Source: an uncultured Verrucomicrobiota bacterium
GTDB lineage: Bacteria > Verrucomicrobiota > Kiritimatiellia > CAIVKH01
Assembly (NCBI GenBank): GCA_937873455.1
Contig: CALMYG010000168.1
Location: 1-64,000 of the forward strand
Direction of reading: 5' to 3'
DNA: 64,000 nt
The stretch's first letter is position 1. Every line of letters begins with the position of its first letter. Of this stretch, positions 8,659 through 17,831 are shown piece after piece. A program made the position numbers and the translations under genes. Under the pieces are notes generated by a model. That model saw nothing but the letters and a program-made list of their open reading frames with translations, was not told where the DNA came from and ran no database searches.

Positions 8659-11065
8659 CGTAACGGAACCGCCTCCGTTGCCCGGCGATTCGCAGACCGG
8701 GCGCCAAAACCCCCTGCCCCGCCGTCCCCTGCCCGGCCTCGTGGTGGCCGGCATCATCGGAATGGCCGCCGCCGTGGGCTGGCCGAATGCCAACGTTTTT
8801 TTTGCCGCCATTACCTTTTCCGCCATCAGCCTGCTGGTGGCTTTTTTATTACGAGCGCTCCCGTGGAGTTCGCTCGGCATTCACGCGGCCATCATCGGCT
8901 TGGGGTGTGCATGGATGACGATGAACGCGACCATGCCGCCGGCCGACCATGTGAGTCGCGTAATCACCCGCGACCGGGAATCGCTTCAACTGACTGCGCG
9001 GATCGTTTCCGCGCCGGTCGCCGGAGTCATCGATGCGCGCGGTCGGCAAACATGGCGCTTTGAGTGTGAGGCGGAGCGGTTGGGCGCGACCACCAATGGG
9101 TCGGCAATTTCCGGTCGACTCCAGGTGCGGCTGAACGCCCCCGCCGAATGGACTTCGCCGCCCGCATATGGTGATCGCTGGGTATTGCGGGGCGTTGTCC
9201 GTCGACGAGACAACGTGACCGCTGCCTCCGGCGGCCGCTCGGGCGTGCTCGACGCCCGCGCGGAATTTTGCCGGCGGGTGGCGACCGGCCAGGGCCATCC
9301 CGTGGCCACCTTAAGTCTACGGTTGCGGGATCGGGCGTATGACCTGTTGGGGCGCGGCATGCCGGAGGAGGCGCCAAGCGTGGCGTTATCGCGAGCGCTG
9401 GTTTTGGGCTACCGGCAGGATGTTCCCCATCCGGTATACGAAGCGTTTGCCCGCACCGGCACCTTGCATATCCTCGCGTTATCCGGCCTTCATGTTGGCA
9501 TCATCGTGTTGTTACTGATCGTGGTGTTGAAGGCAGGCGGATTGACCCGGCCTTGCTGGGCCTTGGTGTTTATTCCGTTTTTAACGCTTTATGTTTTAGG
9601 CACCGGGGCCGCGGCCAGCACGATACGCGCCGCCCTGATGGCCGTTTTATTTTATTCCGCGTACACGGTCCGACGCCAACCCGATGCGCCGACATCGCTC
9701 GCCGCGGCCGCCCTGGCGATTCTCGTGGTCGCGCCGTGGCAGTTGTTCAATCTTGGCTTTATTCTTTCGTTTGTCGTCGTGGCGGGCTTGATTGGCCTGT
9801 ACCCCTGGTTCAACCGTTGGTTTCGGGGTGTCGCCGCTGCCGATCCCTGGGCCGACCCGGAGAATGCGTGGTGGTCGGGACGGCTACGCGACGGCTGGCA
9901 ACGCATCGGCGACCTGGGCATGATCTCCCTGGCCGCATGGCTGGCCTCCTTGCCTATCATTGCCAATGCCTTTCACTTGATCAGCCCCATCGCCCTGTTG
10001 GTCAACCTGCTGATGGTTCCTTTGGCATTCCTGGTGCTTTTCACCGCCTGCTTGTCCTTGATCGCCGGAGCCGTGACGCCCATTTTTTCCGAGCTGTTTA
10101 ATCAGGCAAACAGCATCATGGGCGGAGCGTTGCTGGAAACCGTCCGGTTATCGTCCCGACTACCCGTCAGCCACGTGTATGTCGCGCCCTGGCCGTGGTA
10201 TCTCGTGGTCGCCTGGTACGCAGCCCTGATCGCCTGGCGAACGGGAACACGGGGAATTCGGTGGTGCGCGCTCATAGGCTTGACGCTTCTGGTGATGGTT
10301 TCGGCCACCGGGAGGTTCTGGTCGAATCGAATCAACGTAGTCGCCATCCCCCATGGCGAGAACCTGGTCACCATCGTGGAGGGCCCCGGAAGCCGGACGG
10401 TTGTTTTTGATGCCGGACCCGGTTACCTCAGCCGCCAATTGATCGACCATTTACGCCGCCGGGGCATTTCACGCATTGATGACCTTTGGATTTCCCGGGC
10501 CACGACCGATGCCTATGGCGGCGTTACCGATCTGCTAAAGGCCATGCCGGTCGGTCGCGTGATCGTTCCAGAGGCGCCGCCCGGCCTGCGGGTGTTTCAC
10601 CGGCACCGCATGGACTGGGAACAGCATGCGGAGACCACCATCCTCACGTGGCCGACCAACCGGTTGTGGGAGGCGCCCGGCGGGTTGATTTTCCGACGCC
10701 TCTACCCGCCACCGGATGAATCCTACCGACACGCCCGGCGCTCTTCCCTGATGCTGCATCTTTCACGAAACCATCAATCCGCGCTGTTCATGAGCCAGGC
10801 CGGCCCCGAGATTGAAACCCGCGCACTGGCCATGCCGGAAGACTGGAACGCCCGTCGGCTGATCGTCGGTCGCATCGATGACGTCGATGCGCTTGGAACG
10901 GAATGGCTTGACCGGGTGAATCCGGAAACCCTCGTCGTACACTTTCGCGGACTTGAACAGCAACTACGCGGCGCGGCTTCGCTTCGACAACGTCTGAGGT
11001 CTCACTCCGCGCTAAACCTAATGGATGAACCGGATGCCTACTGGATAACCCGGTGGCCGCCTTAA
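8639..11065 (+). CDS. comEC: ComEC/Rec2-family DNA uptake channel with a degenerate beta-lactamase-like domain
   Basis: A polytopic membrane protein of 808 residues, the inner-membrane channel for transforming DNA. An N-terminal membrane pair and OB-like DUF4131 region (about residues 30-210) lead to the Competence domain, marked by FARTGTLHILALSGLHVGII near residue 275 and about eight membrane helices. The C-terminal metallo-beta-lactamase-like domain (about residue 565 onward) keeps TVVFDAGPG, but the metal-binding HxHxDH motif is replaced by ISRATTDAYGG, so nuclease activity there is doubtful. It starts inside the end of thiD. The stop codon lies at the edge of repeat copy 3. No other competence gene is in the window. 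Confidence 0.88.
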   Translation: MASPCHDVTEPPPLPGDSQTGRQNPLPRRPLPGLVVAGIIGMAAAVGWPNANVFFAAITFSAISLLVAFLLRALPWSSLGIHAAIIGLGCAWMTMNATMPPADHVSRVITRDRESLQLTARIVSAPVAGVIDARGRQTWRFECEAERLGATTNGSAISGRLQVRLNAPAEWTSPPAYGDRWVLRGVVRRRDNVTAASGGRSGVLDARAEFCRRVATGQGHPVATLSLRLRDRAYDLLGRGMPEEAPSVALSRALVLGYRQDVPHPVYEAFARTGTLHILALSGLHVGIIVLLLIVVLKAGGLTRPCWALVFIPFLTLYVLGTGAAASTIRAALMAVLFYSAYTVRRQPDAPTSLAAAALAILVVAPWQLFNLGFILSFVVVAGLIGLYPWFNRWFRGVAAADPWADPENAWWSGRLRDGWQRIGDLGMISLAAWLASLPIIANAFHLISPIALLVNLLMVPLAFLVLFTACLSLIAGAVTPIFSELFNQANSIMGGALLETVRLSSRLPVSHVYVAPWPWYLVVAWYAALIAWRTGTRGIRWCALIGLTLLVMVSATGRFWSNRINVVAIPHGENLVTIVEGPGSRTVVFDAGPGYLSRQLIDHLRRRGISRIDDLWISRATTDAYGGVTDLLKAMPVGRVIVPEAPPGLRVFHRHRMDWEQHAETTILTWPTNRLWEAPGGLIFRRLYPPPDESYRHARRSSLMLHLSRNHQSALFMSQAGPEIETRALAMPEDWNARRLIVGRIDDVDALGTEWLDRVNPETLVVHFRGLEQQLRGAASLRQRLRSHSALNLMDEPDAYWITRWPP

Positions 11066-11212
11066 CACCGCTGGCGGCACGCTGGGACAGACGACTCCCC
11101 GCCGACGGATTCCCGCCTGGCTCACGCACCGCATAACCTAACCTCTTCATGTCATAAACGGCCCTCAGATATGCGCGGTCACAATGAAATCAGCAAACAG
11201 GATTGTGCCCGC
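11063..11212 (+). repeat. Intergenic repeat family A, copy 3
   Basis: The core AACACCGCTGGCGGCACGCT begins at the comEC stop codon, so the gene appears to end within the repeat edge. The tail is sub-type beta (GGCTCACGCACCGCATAACC, then TTCATGTCAT), shared only with copy 5, followed by the common GGTCACAATGAAATCAG and a GTGCCCGCC end. It lies between comEC and the DtxR-type regulator. Confidence 0.85.
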
Positions 11213-11275
11213 CACGACGCGGCGCATGGTTTGGTGATTGCCCCGGCAAGCAGGCTCGCGTAAATTTCCGCGAGC

Positions 11276-11971
11276 ATGCCTACCAGCACCATTGAAGATT
11301 ATGTGAAGCAGGTTTTTCTGATTCAGCAGAAACAACCCGGCCTCCCCGTGCCGATGGGACGTTTATCCGAGGCGATGGGGATTACGCCCGGCACCACCAC
11401 CACCATGGTCAAGTCCATGGCGGATCACGGCCTGATCGAGTACATACCCCGCGTAGGCGTCCGGCTTACCCGCGATGGCGAAAACCTCGCCCTCGGGGTC
11501 TTGAGACGCCACCGCATTGCCGAGGCGTTTCTGGTGCGCATTCTTGGTATGGATTGGGCCGAAGTGCATGAAGACGCCGAACGGCTTGAACACGCCATTT
11601 CGCCGCGGGTTCTGGAACGCATGGATGCGTTGCTGAACCGCCCCACCCATGACCCGCATGGTGATCCGATCCCCGCCACGGACGGCGACTTCCGGGAAGC
11701 CCATCACGCGTCACTCGCCGAAACCGCCGAAGGACAAACGGTGGTGGTTTCACGCATCATGGATCAATCGCAATCGTTTTTAACCTTCATAGGGAAGGCG
11801 GGGCTATCGCCCGGGGTGGTCATTACCGTGTTGGATTACAACCACGATGCGGAATCCATGCTGGTTCGGGCCGGTGATGGCCCGGTCCTGGCCCTGAGTT
11901 TTCGGGTAGCCGCCAAGGTGGCCGTTGCACCGCATGCGCCGCCAGCGCGCCGCGGAAAACCGGGCGCGTAG
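11276..11971 (+). CDS. DtxR/MntR-family metal-dependent transcriptional regulator
   Basis: A protein of 231 residues with the DtxR layout: an N-terminal winged helix (IEDYVKQVFLIQQ ... PMGRLSEAMGITPGTTTTMV), a helical dimerisation and metal-binding domain (RRHRIAEAFLVRILGMDWAEVHEDAERLEHAISP), and a C-terminal FeoA/SH3-like domain with GLSPGVVITVLDYN. Members sense Fe or Mn and repress uptake genes; which metal and which genes are not visible here. It stands alone, with 210 bases upstream that hold repeat copy 3 and a bidirectional terminator downstream. No palindromic operator was identified. Confidence 0.9.
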   Translation: MPTSTIEDYVKQVFLIQQKQPGLPVPMGRLSEAMGITPGTTTTMVKSMADHGLIEYIPRVGVRLTRDGENLALGVLRRHRIAEAFLVRILGMDWAEVHEDAERLEHAISPRVLERMDALLNRPTHDPHGDPIPATDGDFREAHHASLAETAEGQTVVVSRIMDQSQSFLTFIGKAGLSPGVVITVLDYNHDAESMLVRAGDGPVLALSFRVAAKVAVAPHAPPARRGKPGA

Positions 11972-11976
11972 AAATA

Positions 11977-12004
11977 AAAAGCGCCGGCGGATGCCGGCGC
12001 TTTT
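11977..12004. terminator. Bidirectional intrinsic terminator
   Basis: AAAA, then stem GCGCCGGC (11981-11988), loop GGAT, stem GCCGGCGC (11993-12000), then TTTT. The A and T tracts make it usable from both strands. It separates the DtxR-type regulator gene (plus) from the convergent peptidyl-prolyl isomerase gene (minus). Confidence 0.88.
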
Positions 12005-12025
12005 CTCCTGTCGTGTACCCGTTGC

Positions 12026-13090
12026 CTACGGATTATCCGGGTACGTAACCGTTGCGGCTTCCCGCAATTCCTGCAGGTAGGTTTGCGCGGCTTGCTGCTG
12101 CTTCTGGTTGGTCAGGTACTGGCCCAACTGTTCCTTGATTTCTTCAAACGGGGTCATGCCCGGCTCGTTGCGTTCGGTGACCTTGATCAAGTGGAAACCA
12201 AACTGGGTTTCGACCACGTCACCCACCGCGCCGATTTCCTGGGAAAAGGCGGCGGCCTCAAATTCCGGCACCATGCGTCCGCGGGTAAAGCTACCCAGAT
12301 CGCCGCCCTGGGCGCTGCTGGGGCAGGTTGAGTGCTCACCGGCCAGCGCGGCGAAATCCGCGCCTTCCAATGCTTGTTCGCGAAGCGCCTCAATCTGCTG
12401 ACGTTTAGCGGCCTTGGCTTCTTCGGAATCCGTCGGATCAACCGAAATCAGAATATGGCTGGCTTGTACCGATTCCGGACGCTCAAACTGCTCGCTGTTT
12501 TCGTCGTAAAAGGCGCGGATATCTTCATCGGAGGCAACCAACTTGCCGCCGGTATGCGATTCAATCAATTTGCGCACCTTCAACTCCATGCCGAAGTTTT
12601 CACGAAAATCGTCCATGGACGTTCCGGTCTGCTCGAGCATGTCCTCCAAGGATACGCCGGGCGGGAAGTTTTCCGTAAGTTGCTCGACCGCTTCGGCGAA
12701 ATCCGCATCGGTGATTTCAATGCCCTCGGCTTTCACCTTGGCAAGCAGGATCTCGCGGGTGATCAGGTTATCCAGCAGTTGGGTCCGCATCTGCTCGCGC
12801 ATCTGGCCGATGCGATCAGGCGGTACCCGGCCCTGCATACGGTTCATCATGACAACCATTTCGCGGTCAAATTCAGCCTGGGTGATTTCCTTGCCATCCA
12901 CCACGGCAATCACCGCGTCTGGGTTGCTGCCGGCCGCCGCGCTCAACGGTTGGGAGAAAATTTCCGCCGGTGCGGAAGCTGCATCGGATCCCGACTCGGA
13001 AGCCTTGGAGCATCCGGTAGTCATCACAGCCGCCGTCGCCATTCCGGCGACCAGCAAACGCATATACGAAGTTCGATAAACAAGTGCCAT
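12026..13090 (-). CDS. Lipoprotein peptidyl-prolyl isomerase of SurA/PrsA type
   Basis: A protein of 354 residues likely to fold exported proteins in the periplasm. The N-terminus has a signal ending in a lipobox-like MTTGCSKA. A SurA N-like helical domain follows (VVDGKEITQAEFDREM; LLDNLITREILLAK), then a parvulin domain from about residue 205 with the family blocks VQASHILISV, GGDLGSFTRGRMVPEFEAAA and VVETQFGFHLIKVTER. The C-terminal helix ends EIKEQLGQYL. Only one parvulin domain is present, as in PrsA-like proteins. It may be preceded by repeat copy 4 in the gap to the aldolase gene. The stop is 22 bases from the shared terminator. Confidence 0.9.
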   Translation of the reverse strand: MALVYRTSYMRLLVAGMATAAVMTTGCSKASESGSDAASAPAEIFSQPLSAAAGSNPDAVIAVVDGKEITQAEFDREMVVMMNRMQGRVPPDRIGQMREQMRTQLLDNLITREILLAKVKAEGIEITDADFAEAVEQLTENFPPGVSLEDMLEQTGTSMDDFRENFGMELKVRKLIESHTGGKLVASDEDIRAFYDENSEQFERPESVQASHILISVDPTDSEEAKAAKRQQIEALREQALEGADFAALAGEHSTCPSSAQGGDLGSFTRGRMVPEFEAAAFSQEIGAVGDVVETQFGFHLIKVTERNEPGMTPFEEIKEQLGQYLTNQKQQQAAQTYLQELREAATVTYPDNP

Positions 13091-13181
13091 AAAAGTAACC
13101 TTTCCATGTGTAAGCCGCGCACTTTCCCCTAATTACCGGTGGATGTCAAAAGCATATTTTTCACGAAAAAGCCCGGCGGGC

Positions 13182-13590
13182 GCATCCCTGATTCCTTGAC
13201 TGATGCCTTTTCGTTCATCATTCATTTCATCAGGATTATAAAGGGAGTTTGCCACGAGCTAGTCCTCTTGATGCGCCGCAGGCGCATGCGATACCGCGGG
13301 AAGCCGTCGGGAAGACCCCGCGCTTCGTGGGGTCCGGGGAGTCGGTTGATCCAGCGGGCCGAGCCTGTCGTTGACGACAGGCGGCCAGCAAGGCGGAGCG
13401 GGGGGCGCTGGCTTGTCTCGGCGTAGCCTTGGCGAAGACGGATCTAAAGACCGCGCCGCCCGCGACAACACCGCTGGCCGCACGCTGGGACAAACGACTC
13501 CCCGCCGACGGATTCCCGCATGGCTATGGTCCGCGCACAGGCAAGAATGCCGGTGTCACATTGACGTCAGACGATCACGGATGCGCCCAA
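13182..13590 (+). repeat. Intergenic repeat family A, copy 4 (full length)
   Basis: About 409 bases. The 5' module has CCTGATTCCTTG pairing with a later CATCAGG. The middle module has the hairpin GCGCCGCAGGCGC, the run GGGGTCCGGGGAGTCGGTTG, ATCCAGCGGGCCGAGCC and GGCCAGCAAGGCGGAGCG. The 3' module is the shared core plus the alpha tail. Copy 5 has the same order of modules. It fills the gap between the aldolase gene (upstream, minus) and the isomerase gene (downstream, minus), a 545-base stretch with no other gene. Confidence 0.9.
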
Positions 13591-13635
13591 GCCCGGCCGA
13601 AGCCGGGCGGTAACGCATCTCGCGTGGCGATCGAA

Positions 13636-14670
13636 TCAATAGCGTTTCGCCATTTCCGCGCACGAAATCGGCTTGATCTTGTCGGCATTGCCGGCTTGTC
13701 CAAACGCGATCATGCGGTCCTTGCAGACTTTCTTCATGGCTTCGCGGGCCGGCTTCATATAGTCGCGCGGATCAAACTTCTCCGGTGTTTCCGCAAAAAC
13801 CTTGCGGATCGCGCCGGTGATGGCCAGACGGTTGTCGGTATCGACATTGATCTTGCGGACGCCATGCTTGATGCCGAGTTGGATTTCCTCCACCGGAACG
13901 CCCCAGGTCGGCTTCAATTGGCCGCCATACTTGTTGATGATGTCCTGCAAGTACTGCTCTACCGACGAGGACCCGTGCATGACGATGTGGGTGTTCGGCA
14001 GCTTGGCGTGAATGTTCTTGATCGTATCCATGGACAGCACGGCGCCGTCCGGCTTACGGGTGAACTTGTAGGCGCCATGACTGGTGCCGATGGCCACCGC
14101 CAAGGCATCCACTTTGGTGGCTTCCACGAAACGGACCGCCTCATCGGGATCGGTCACGAGTTGGGAATGATCCAACGTACCTTCAAATCCATGGCCGTCC
14201 TCTTTCTCGCCCATGCCGGTTTCCAGGGAACCCAACACGCCGAGCTCGCCTTCCACCGAAACGCCAAGCTGGTGCGCCATATCCACCACGGCCTTGGTGA
14301 CCGAGACGTTGTAGTCATAGTCGCCGGGGGTCTTGCCGTCTTCCTTCAGCGACCCGTCCATCATCACCGAGGTAAAGCCGTTATCAATCGCGCTCTTGCA
14401 GGTGGCCACGCTGTTGCCGTGGTCCAAATGCATGGCGACCGGGATGTTCGGATACAATTCGGCGGCCGCCAGCATCAAGTGGCGCAGGTAATTGTCCTGG
14501 GAATAGGACCGGGCGCCCCGGGAGGCCTGGATGATCACCGGGGAGTTGGTCTCCTTGGCCGCCTCCATGATCGCTTGGATTTGTTCCATGTTATTGACGT
14601 TGAACGCGGCCAGGCCGTAGTCGTTTTCCGCGGCATGATCCAGCAGGATTCGCATGGGTACCAATGGCAT
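13636..14670 (-). CDS. fba: Class II fructose-bisphosphate aldolase
   Basis: Cleaves fructose 1,6-bisphosphate to dihydroxyacetone phosphate and glyceraldehyde 3-phosphate in glycolysis, and runs in reverse in gluconeogenesis. It has 344 residues. The zinc-site stretch [10 protein letters not shown], the [10 protein letters not shown] segment, [11 protein letters not shown] and the phosphate-binding [12 protein letters not shown] are all in place, as is [17 protein letters not shown] near the C-terminus. This is the longer type B-like class II form. GGAAGGAAATC lies upstream of the ATG at 14670. It is divergent from the carrier gene at 14836, with 165 bases between. Confidence 0.95.
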   Translation of the reverse strand: MPLVPMRILLDHAAENDYGLAAFNVNNMEQIQAIMEAAKETNSPVIIQASRGARSYSQDNYLRHLMLAAAELYPNIPVAMHLDHGNSVATCKSAIDNGFTSVMMDGSLKEDGKTPGDYDYNVSVTKAVVDMAHQLGVSVEGELGVLGSLETGMGEKEDGHGFEGTLDHSQLVTDPDEAVRFVEATKVDALAVAIGTSHGAYKFTRKPDGAVLSMDTIKNIHAKLPNTHIVMHGSSSVEQYLQDIINKYGGQLKPTWGVPVEEIQLGIKHGVRKINVDTDNRLAITGAIRKVFAETPEKFDPRDYMKPAREAMKKVCKDRMIAFGQAGNADKIKPISCAEMAKRY

Positions 14671-14835
14671 AATGATTTCCTTCCTAAATAATAAAAATGC
14701 GCCGGAGCGCGGTTAGACACGACCCCACCATGGGCTCGCCGGGTTGAATGTGCCGAAATTCAGGCCGCGATCAAGAAGATTTTATTCGCGATTCCCGCTG
14801 GACAGCCAAGGAAACCCCCGTAATCTTCCAGCGCA

Positions 14836-15708
14836 ATGAGCGATCTCTTGAAAACCGTGGTGCTGCCCCTGGCCCTGATGATCATCATGTTCGGCATGGG
14901 CATGACGCTGAAACCGGTCGATTTTAAGCGAGTGATCCTGGCCCCCAAGGCGAAACTAATCGGTCTGTTCAATCAACTGGTCCTGCTCCCCGTGATCGCC
15001 TTCGGGCTCGTCTTCCTGTTCCGGCTTTCTCCGGAACTGTCGGTCGGCCTAATGCTCGTCGCGGCATGCCCGGGCGGACCGACCTCGAACCTGATTACCC
15101 ACCTGTCCCGCGGCGATACCGCCTTGTCGGTAACCCTGACCGCCGTAAGCAGCGTTATCACGGTCATCACCATCCCGCTGATCGTGGGTTTCTCACTCGA
15201 ATTGTTTACCGCCGCCGGCGACACCGCATTAACCCTCCCCTTTGGCAAGACGGTAGGACAGTTGATGATCGTGACGATCATCCCGATCTCATTGGGCATG
15301 TGGGTGCATGCTCGGTGGCCCGGTTTCGCCCGCCGCATGGGCAAGCCGGTCAACGTGCTTTCCATGCTTTTTCTCGCGTTGGTGATTGTTGCCGCGGCGG
15401 CACAGGAACCCGACCTGGCCGGACAATTCCGGGAAGCCGGCCTCGCCGCGCTCAGTCTCAATGTGATTACCATGGCCCTGGGCTTCGGCATCGCCACCGC
15501 TGCGCTCCTGCCCACCCCGCAACGCATTTCCATTTCGATTGAGTCGGGCATTCAAAATGGAACGCTGGCCCTCGCCATCGCCTTGGGCCTGATCGGCAGT
15601 CCGCGTATCGCAGTCCCCGCCGTGGTCTACAGCCTGCTCATGTTCGCCTCCGGCGCCTTCATGATCCTGCGGTTCGGACGCCGCGCCAAAAACATCACGA
15701 TGCCCTGA
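14836..15708 (+). CDS. Bile acid:sodium symporter (BASS) family carrier
   Basis: A membrane protein of 290 residues with about nine to ten helices. It begins DLLKTVVLPLALMIIMFGMG MTL and continues with LMLVAACPGGPTSNLITHLS, the conserved sodium-site-like segment of the BASS family, and ISIESGIQNGTLALAIALGL, the second crossover motif. Family members carry organic anions such as bile acids, pantoate or keto acids with sodium; the substrate here is unknown. No partner gene is adjacent. The gene faces away from fba. Confidence 0.9.
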   Translation: MSDLLKTVVLPLALMIIMFGMGMTLKPVDFKRVILAPKAKLIGLFNQLVLLPVIAFGLVFLFRLSPELSVGLMLVAACPGGPTSNLITHLSRGDTALSVTLTAVSSVITVITIPLIVGFSLELFTAAGDTALTLPFGKTVGQLMIVTIIPISLGMWVHARWPGFARRMGKPVNVLSMLFLALVIVAAAAQEPDLAGQFREAGLAALSLNVITMALGFGIATAALLPTPQRISISIESGIQNGTLALAIALGLIGSPRIAVPAVVYSLLMFASGAFMILRFGRRAKNITMP

Positions 15709-15747
15709 AGTGGTTTACGTATCGATTTTGTACGCAACCATCCATCA

Positions 15748-16383
15748 TCACGGATGCCAGGCATCAATGCCGCGGACCGGATCGTAGACGGCGTTAAAAA
15801 GGCGCGATTCACCATGGCCATCGACAAAGACATAGTTGGCCCGGCCGTCGTGGCGGTCATGCGCGCAATCGACGGCGTCCCCAGGGGATGACCAGAAGTT
15901 AGGCATGATGTGATCGGCATCGCTGTTGTTTTCCGCAAACAAAATGGTGCTGGAAGGGTTGGGCACATCGCGCCTTCGCCGCCACGTGGCCGGATAACCC
16001 GCATAATCATCTTCCGGACCCAATTCGAAATAAACATTAAGCCCATAGCTTAACACGCCGGAACGGCGGTCGCCGGCGCAACGGTAGGCGGTTTTCATCA
16101 ACTCGCGCCAACCCGTCGTTGAGGAGCCCACATGAGGGGCCAGCGCCCTTGCCCACGGCAGCTCCCCGTGGGCAAAGGCGGAGTGCTGGCTGCGCGGGAA
16201 TCGATCATCGTTCTGATCGGCAAACAGCATGGCGGCCAGGCCAATTTGCCGCAGGTTGGAAAGGCAATGCGCCGCCTGTGCCGCTCGACGCGCCTTGAGC
16301 AGGGCCGGAAGCACCAGCCCGCTCAAGGCGGCAACGATCGCCATGACGACCAACAGCTCGATCAATGTAAATCCGCGCTTCAA
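15748..16383 (-). CDS. Type IV pseudopilin-like secreted protein (H-x9-DG type)
   Basis: A protein of 211 residues with a prepilin leader and N-methylation motif ([20 protein letters not shown]; cleavage expected at G/F) and the following [20 protein letters not shown], typical of the large PVC pseudopilin family. The C-terminus has [14 protein letters not shown], the family's VDGH signature. Such proteins occur in tens of copies per PVC genome; their role in secretion or surface fibres is unclear. The start overlaps the stop of the upstream gene by four bases (ATGA), so translation is probably coupled. Confidence 0.88.
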   Translation of the reverse strand: MKRGFTLIELLVVMAIVAALSGLVLPALLKARRAAQAAHCLSNLRQIGLAAMLFADQNDDRFPRSQHSAFAHGELPWARALAPHVGSSTTGWRELMKTAYRCAGDRRSGVLSYGLNVYFELGPEDDYAGYPATWRRRRDVPNPSSTILFAENNSDADHIMPNFWSSPGDAVDCAHDRHDGRANYVFVDGHGESRLFNAVYDPVRGIDAWHP

Positions 16384-17198
16384 GGAACGCGGCGCATCCG
16401 GAAATATTTCCCCGCACCTTCGCCGGGCGTCAACAGCACCGACTGACGGCCGTCAATCATAACCGGATGATTGGAGACCACGGACCAACTCCCGGAAGAC
16501 AACGATACGGTCGACTCCAAAACATAATTGGTTGCCCCGGCATCCCAGGCAATATGAACGCTGGTGCCCACAGCCAATTCGGGCCGCCCGTCCGGCATAT
16601 TGGTGAAATGAAACACCATCGGCATCGTGGCGGTATCCGGGATTTCCTCCCCGCTCACCGTATCCACCAGGTAGGCCTCAAACGTGGCGGTGAAGGTATG
16701 GGTTCCCGGAAGCGCGGTGAACGCCGGGTGAAACATCATCATGTTCCATGGCATCTCCAGGGCACTGCCGGCGGTTCCGAGGATCGGCTCCCATACCCCG
16801 GGGGCCGGGGTCGCGCTGTAACGGAAAACATTCAACCCGGGATCGCCGCTGATCTTGCGTAACCAGATCTGCGTGTTTGGCGGCAAGGGATCGGAATCAC
16901 CGTCCATCACCCATCCGTAGCGCCGGCTGAACGACAAGCCCTTCGCGCTGGGATCCAGATCGGTAAACCACGGATGGGCCGGATCAAATTGATCCGCGGG
17001 ATGGCTCACCAGCAACGGCGTCAGTTGTGGAACGTTGGTGGGCATCATAACATGAAGATGGCCGGGATCGGCATGGTAGGCAATCATCGGCATCACCATC
17101 CCGCCCTGCATGGGCACGGTGGTAAGGGTGGCGGCGCGGGCGGAAAACCAACCCGCACCAACGAGAAATAAAGACACGAGACGACAATAAAAAGACAT
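16380..17198 (-). CDS. Secreted protein resembling the all3515 (Zur-linked) family
   Basis: A protein of 272 residues with a signal peptide ([13 protein letters not shown]) and a Met/His-rich mature start ([20 protein letters not shown]). The order of blocks [49 protein letters not shown] and [20 protein letters not shown] recalls the all3515 family of cyanobacteria, whose members are zinc-regulator controlled. This is recognition from memory and untested. The C-terminus is a separate beta module ([15 protein letters not shown] ... [10 protein letters not shown]) shared with other secreted proteins here. AGGAG precedes the ATG. It lies between the small CPMC protein gene and the pseudopilin gene in one minus-strand operon. 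No Zur-like palindrome was seen upstream. Confidence 0.6.
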   Translation of the reverse strand: MSFYCRLVSLFLVGAGWFSARAATLTTVPMQGGMVMPMIAYHADPGHLHVMMPTNVPQLTPLLVSHPADQFDPAHPWFTDLDPSAKGLSFSRRYGWVMDGDSDPLPPNTQIWLRKISGDPGLNVFRYSATPAPGVWEPILGTAGSALEMPWNMMMFHPAFTALPGTHTFTATFEAYLVDTVSGEEIPDTATMPMVFHFTNMPDGRPELAVGTSVHIAWDAGATNYVLESTVSLSSGSWSVVSNHPVMIDGRQSVLLTPGEGAGKYFRMRRVP

Positions 17199-17270
17199 AA
17201 TACTCCTGAATTAAAGAATGATGGGTCATGCCGCCCTCACGCGAAGGCGGCGGATGCAACGAATACGCGC

Positions 17271-17657
17271 TCAGAAGAAGGCGCGCGGCGGAGTGGTTTC
17301 GGGGGGAAAGGCCAGAGGACGCCCCTCGTGACAGGAAGAGGCAAGCAGGTGCACCACTTCGGCGCGATGACTCCAGGCCAACGGAACATCCAGAAAAAGG
17401 ACAAGCGGAGGGGCTGAAGCGGCCTCAAAAGAATCCGGCTGGGCTTTCAATTGCTGCGCCTTGATCGCGGTGCACATGGGACACGGATGATCCCCGTCAA
17501 AGGTCATTTCCACTGCGGTGGCAAGGTCGGAATCCTGGCTGTAGGCGATGACCATACCGGCCCAGGCGGCCACCTGTAGCAAGGGCAGATGAAGGTTGTT
17601 GACCCCGGCGAAGGAGAAAGCCAACCACACCATGACCCAGCGATAACTCATTCTCAT
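17271..17657 (-). CDS. Small membrane/exported protein with CPMC motif (DUF2946-like)
   Basis: About 128 residues. An N-terminal hydrophobic segment contains HLPLLQVAAWAGMVIAYSQD. A DGDHPCPMCTAI motif follows, then a second hydrophobic stretch (APPLVLFLDVPLAWS) and a Cys/His pair (SSCHEG). The layout recalls DUF2946-type small proteins found near metal transport genes, where the Cys/His residues may bind copper or zinc. It is first in a probable three-gene operon with the all3515-like protein and the pseudopilin, which supports a metal-related exported function. The ATG at 17657 has GAGGG about eleven bases upstream; ATG 17651 and TTG 17675 are alternatives. Function is not established. Confidence 0.6.
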   Translation of the reverse strand: MRMSYRWVMVWLAFSFAGVNNLHLPLLQVAAWAGMVIAYSQDSDLATAVEMTFDGDHPCPMCTAIKAQQLKAQPDSFEAASAPPLVLFLDVPLAWSHRAEVVHLLASSCHEGRPLAFPPETTPPRAFF

Positions 17658-17739
17658 ACGATACGGGACCCTCAAAGGATCGTCAACATCATCCGCGAAA
17701 TCCCGAATTCTTTACAAATCCGGGAAATGGCTCGAATCG

Positions 17740-17815
17740 GTTAACCCGCCGGACCCGGAGGTCCGGCCTGCAACGATCCGTGGTTGTAGGCCAGCCCTCT
17801 GCGGCTGGCGGTCTT
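17740..17815. repeat. REP-like palindromes downstream of priA
   Basis: Two short palindromes: CCGGACCCGGAGGTCCGG, and GTAGGCCAGCCCTCTGCGG followed by CTGGCGG. The second is the same design as GTAGGCCGACCCTCTGCGG inside the MITE-like element at 4.7 kb. It may serve as the terminator region for the minus-strand small operon or priA. Confidence 0.55.
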
Positions 17816-17831
17816 TCATCAAGGATTCGGG

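Noticed and set aside
13236..13493. Protein-like frames inside repeat family A (reading SQRAASGVVAGGA on the minus strand)
   Set aside because: The frame recurs because the DNA core is conserved without indels. Outside the core it breaks differently in each copy, and no ribosome-binding site is consistent.
13429..14691. Plus-strand frame of 420 codons across repeat copy 4 and the aldolase gene
   Set aside because: It is the complement of fba and begins inside the repeat; codon content is not gene-like.
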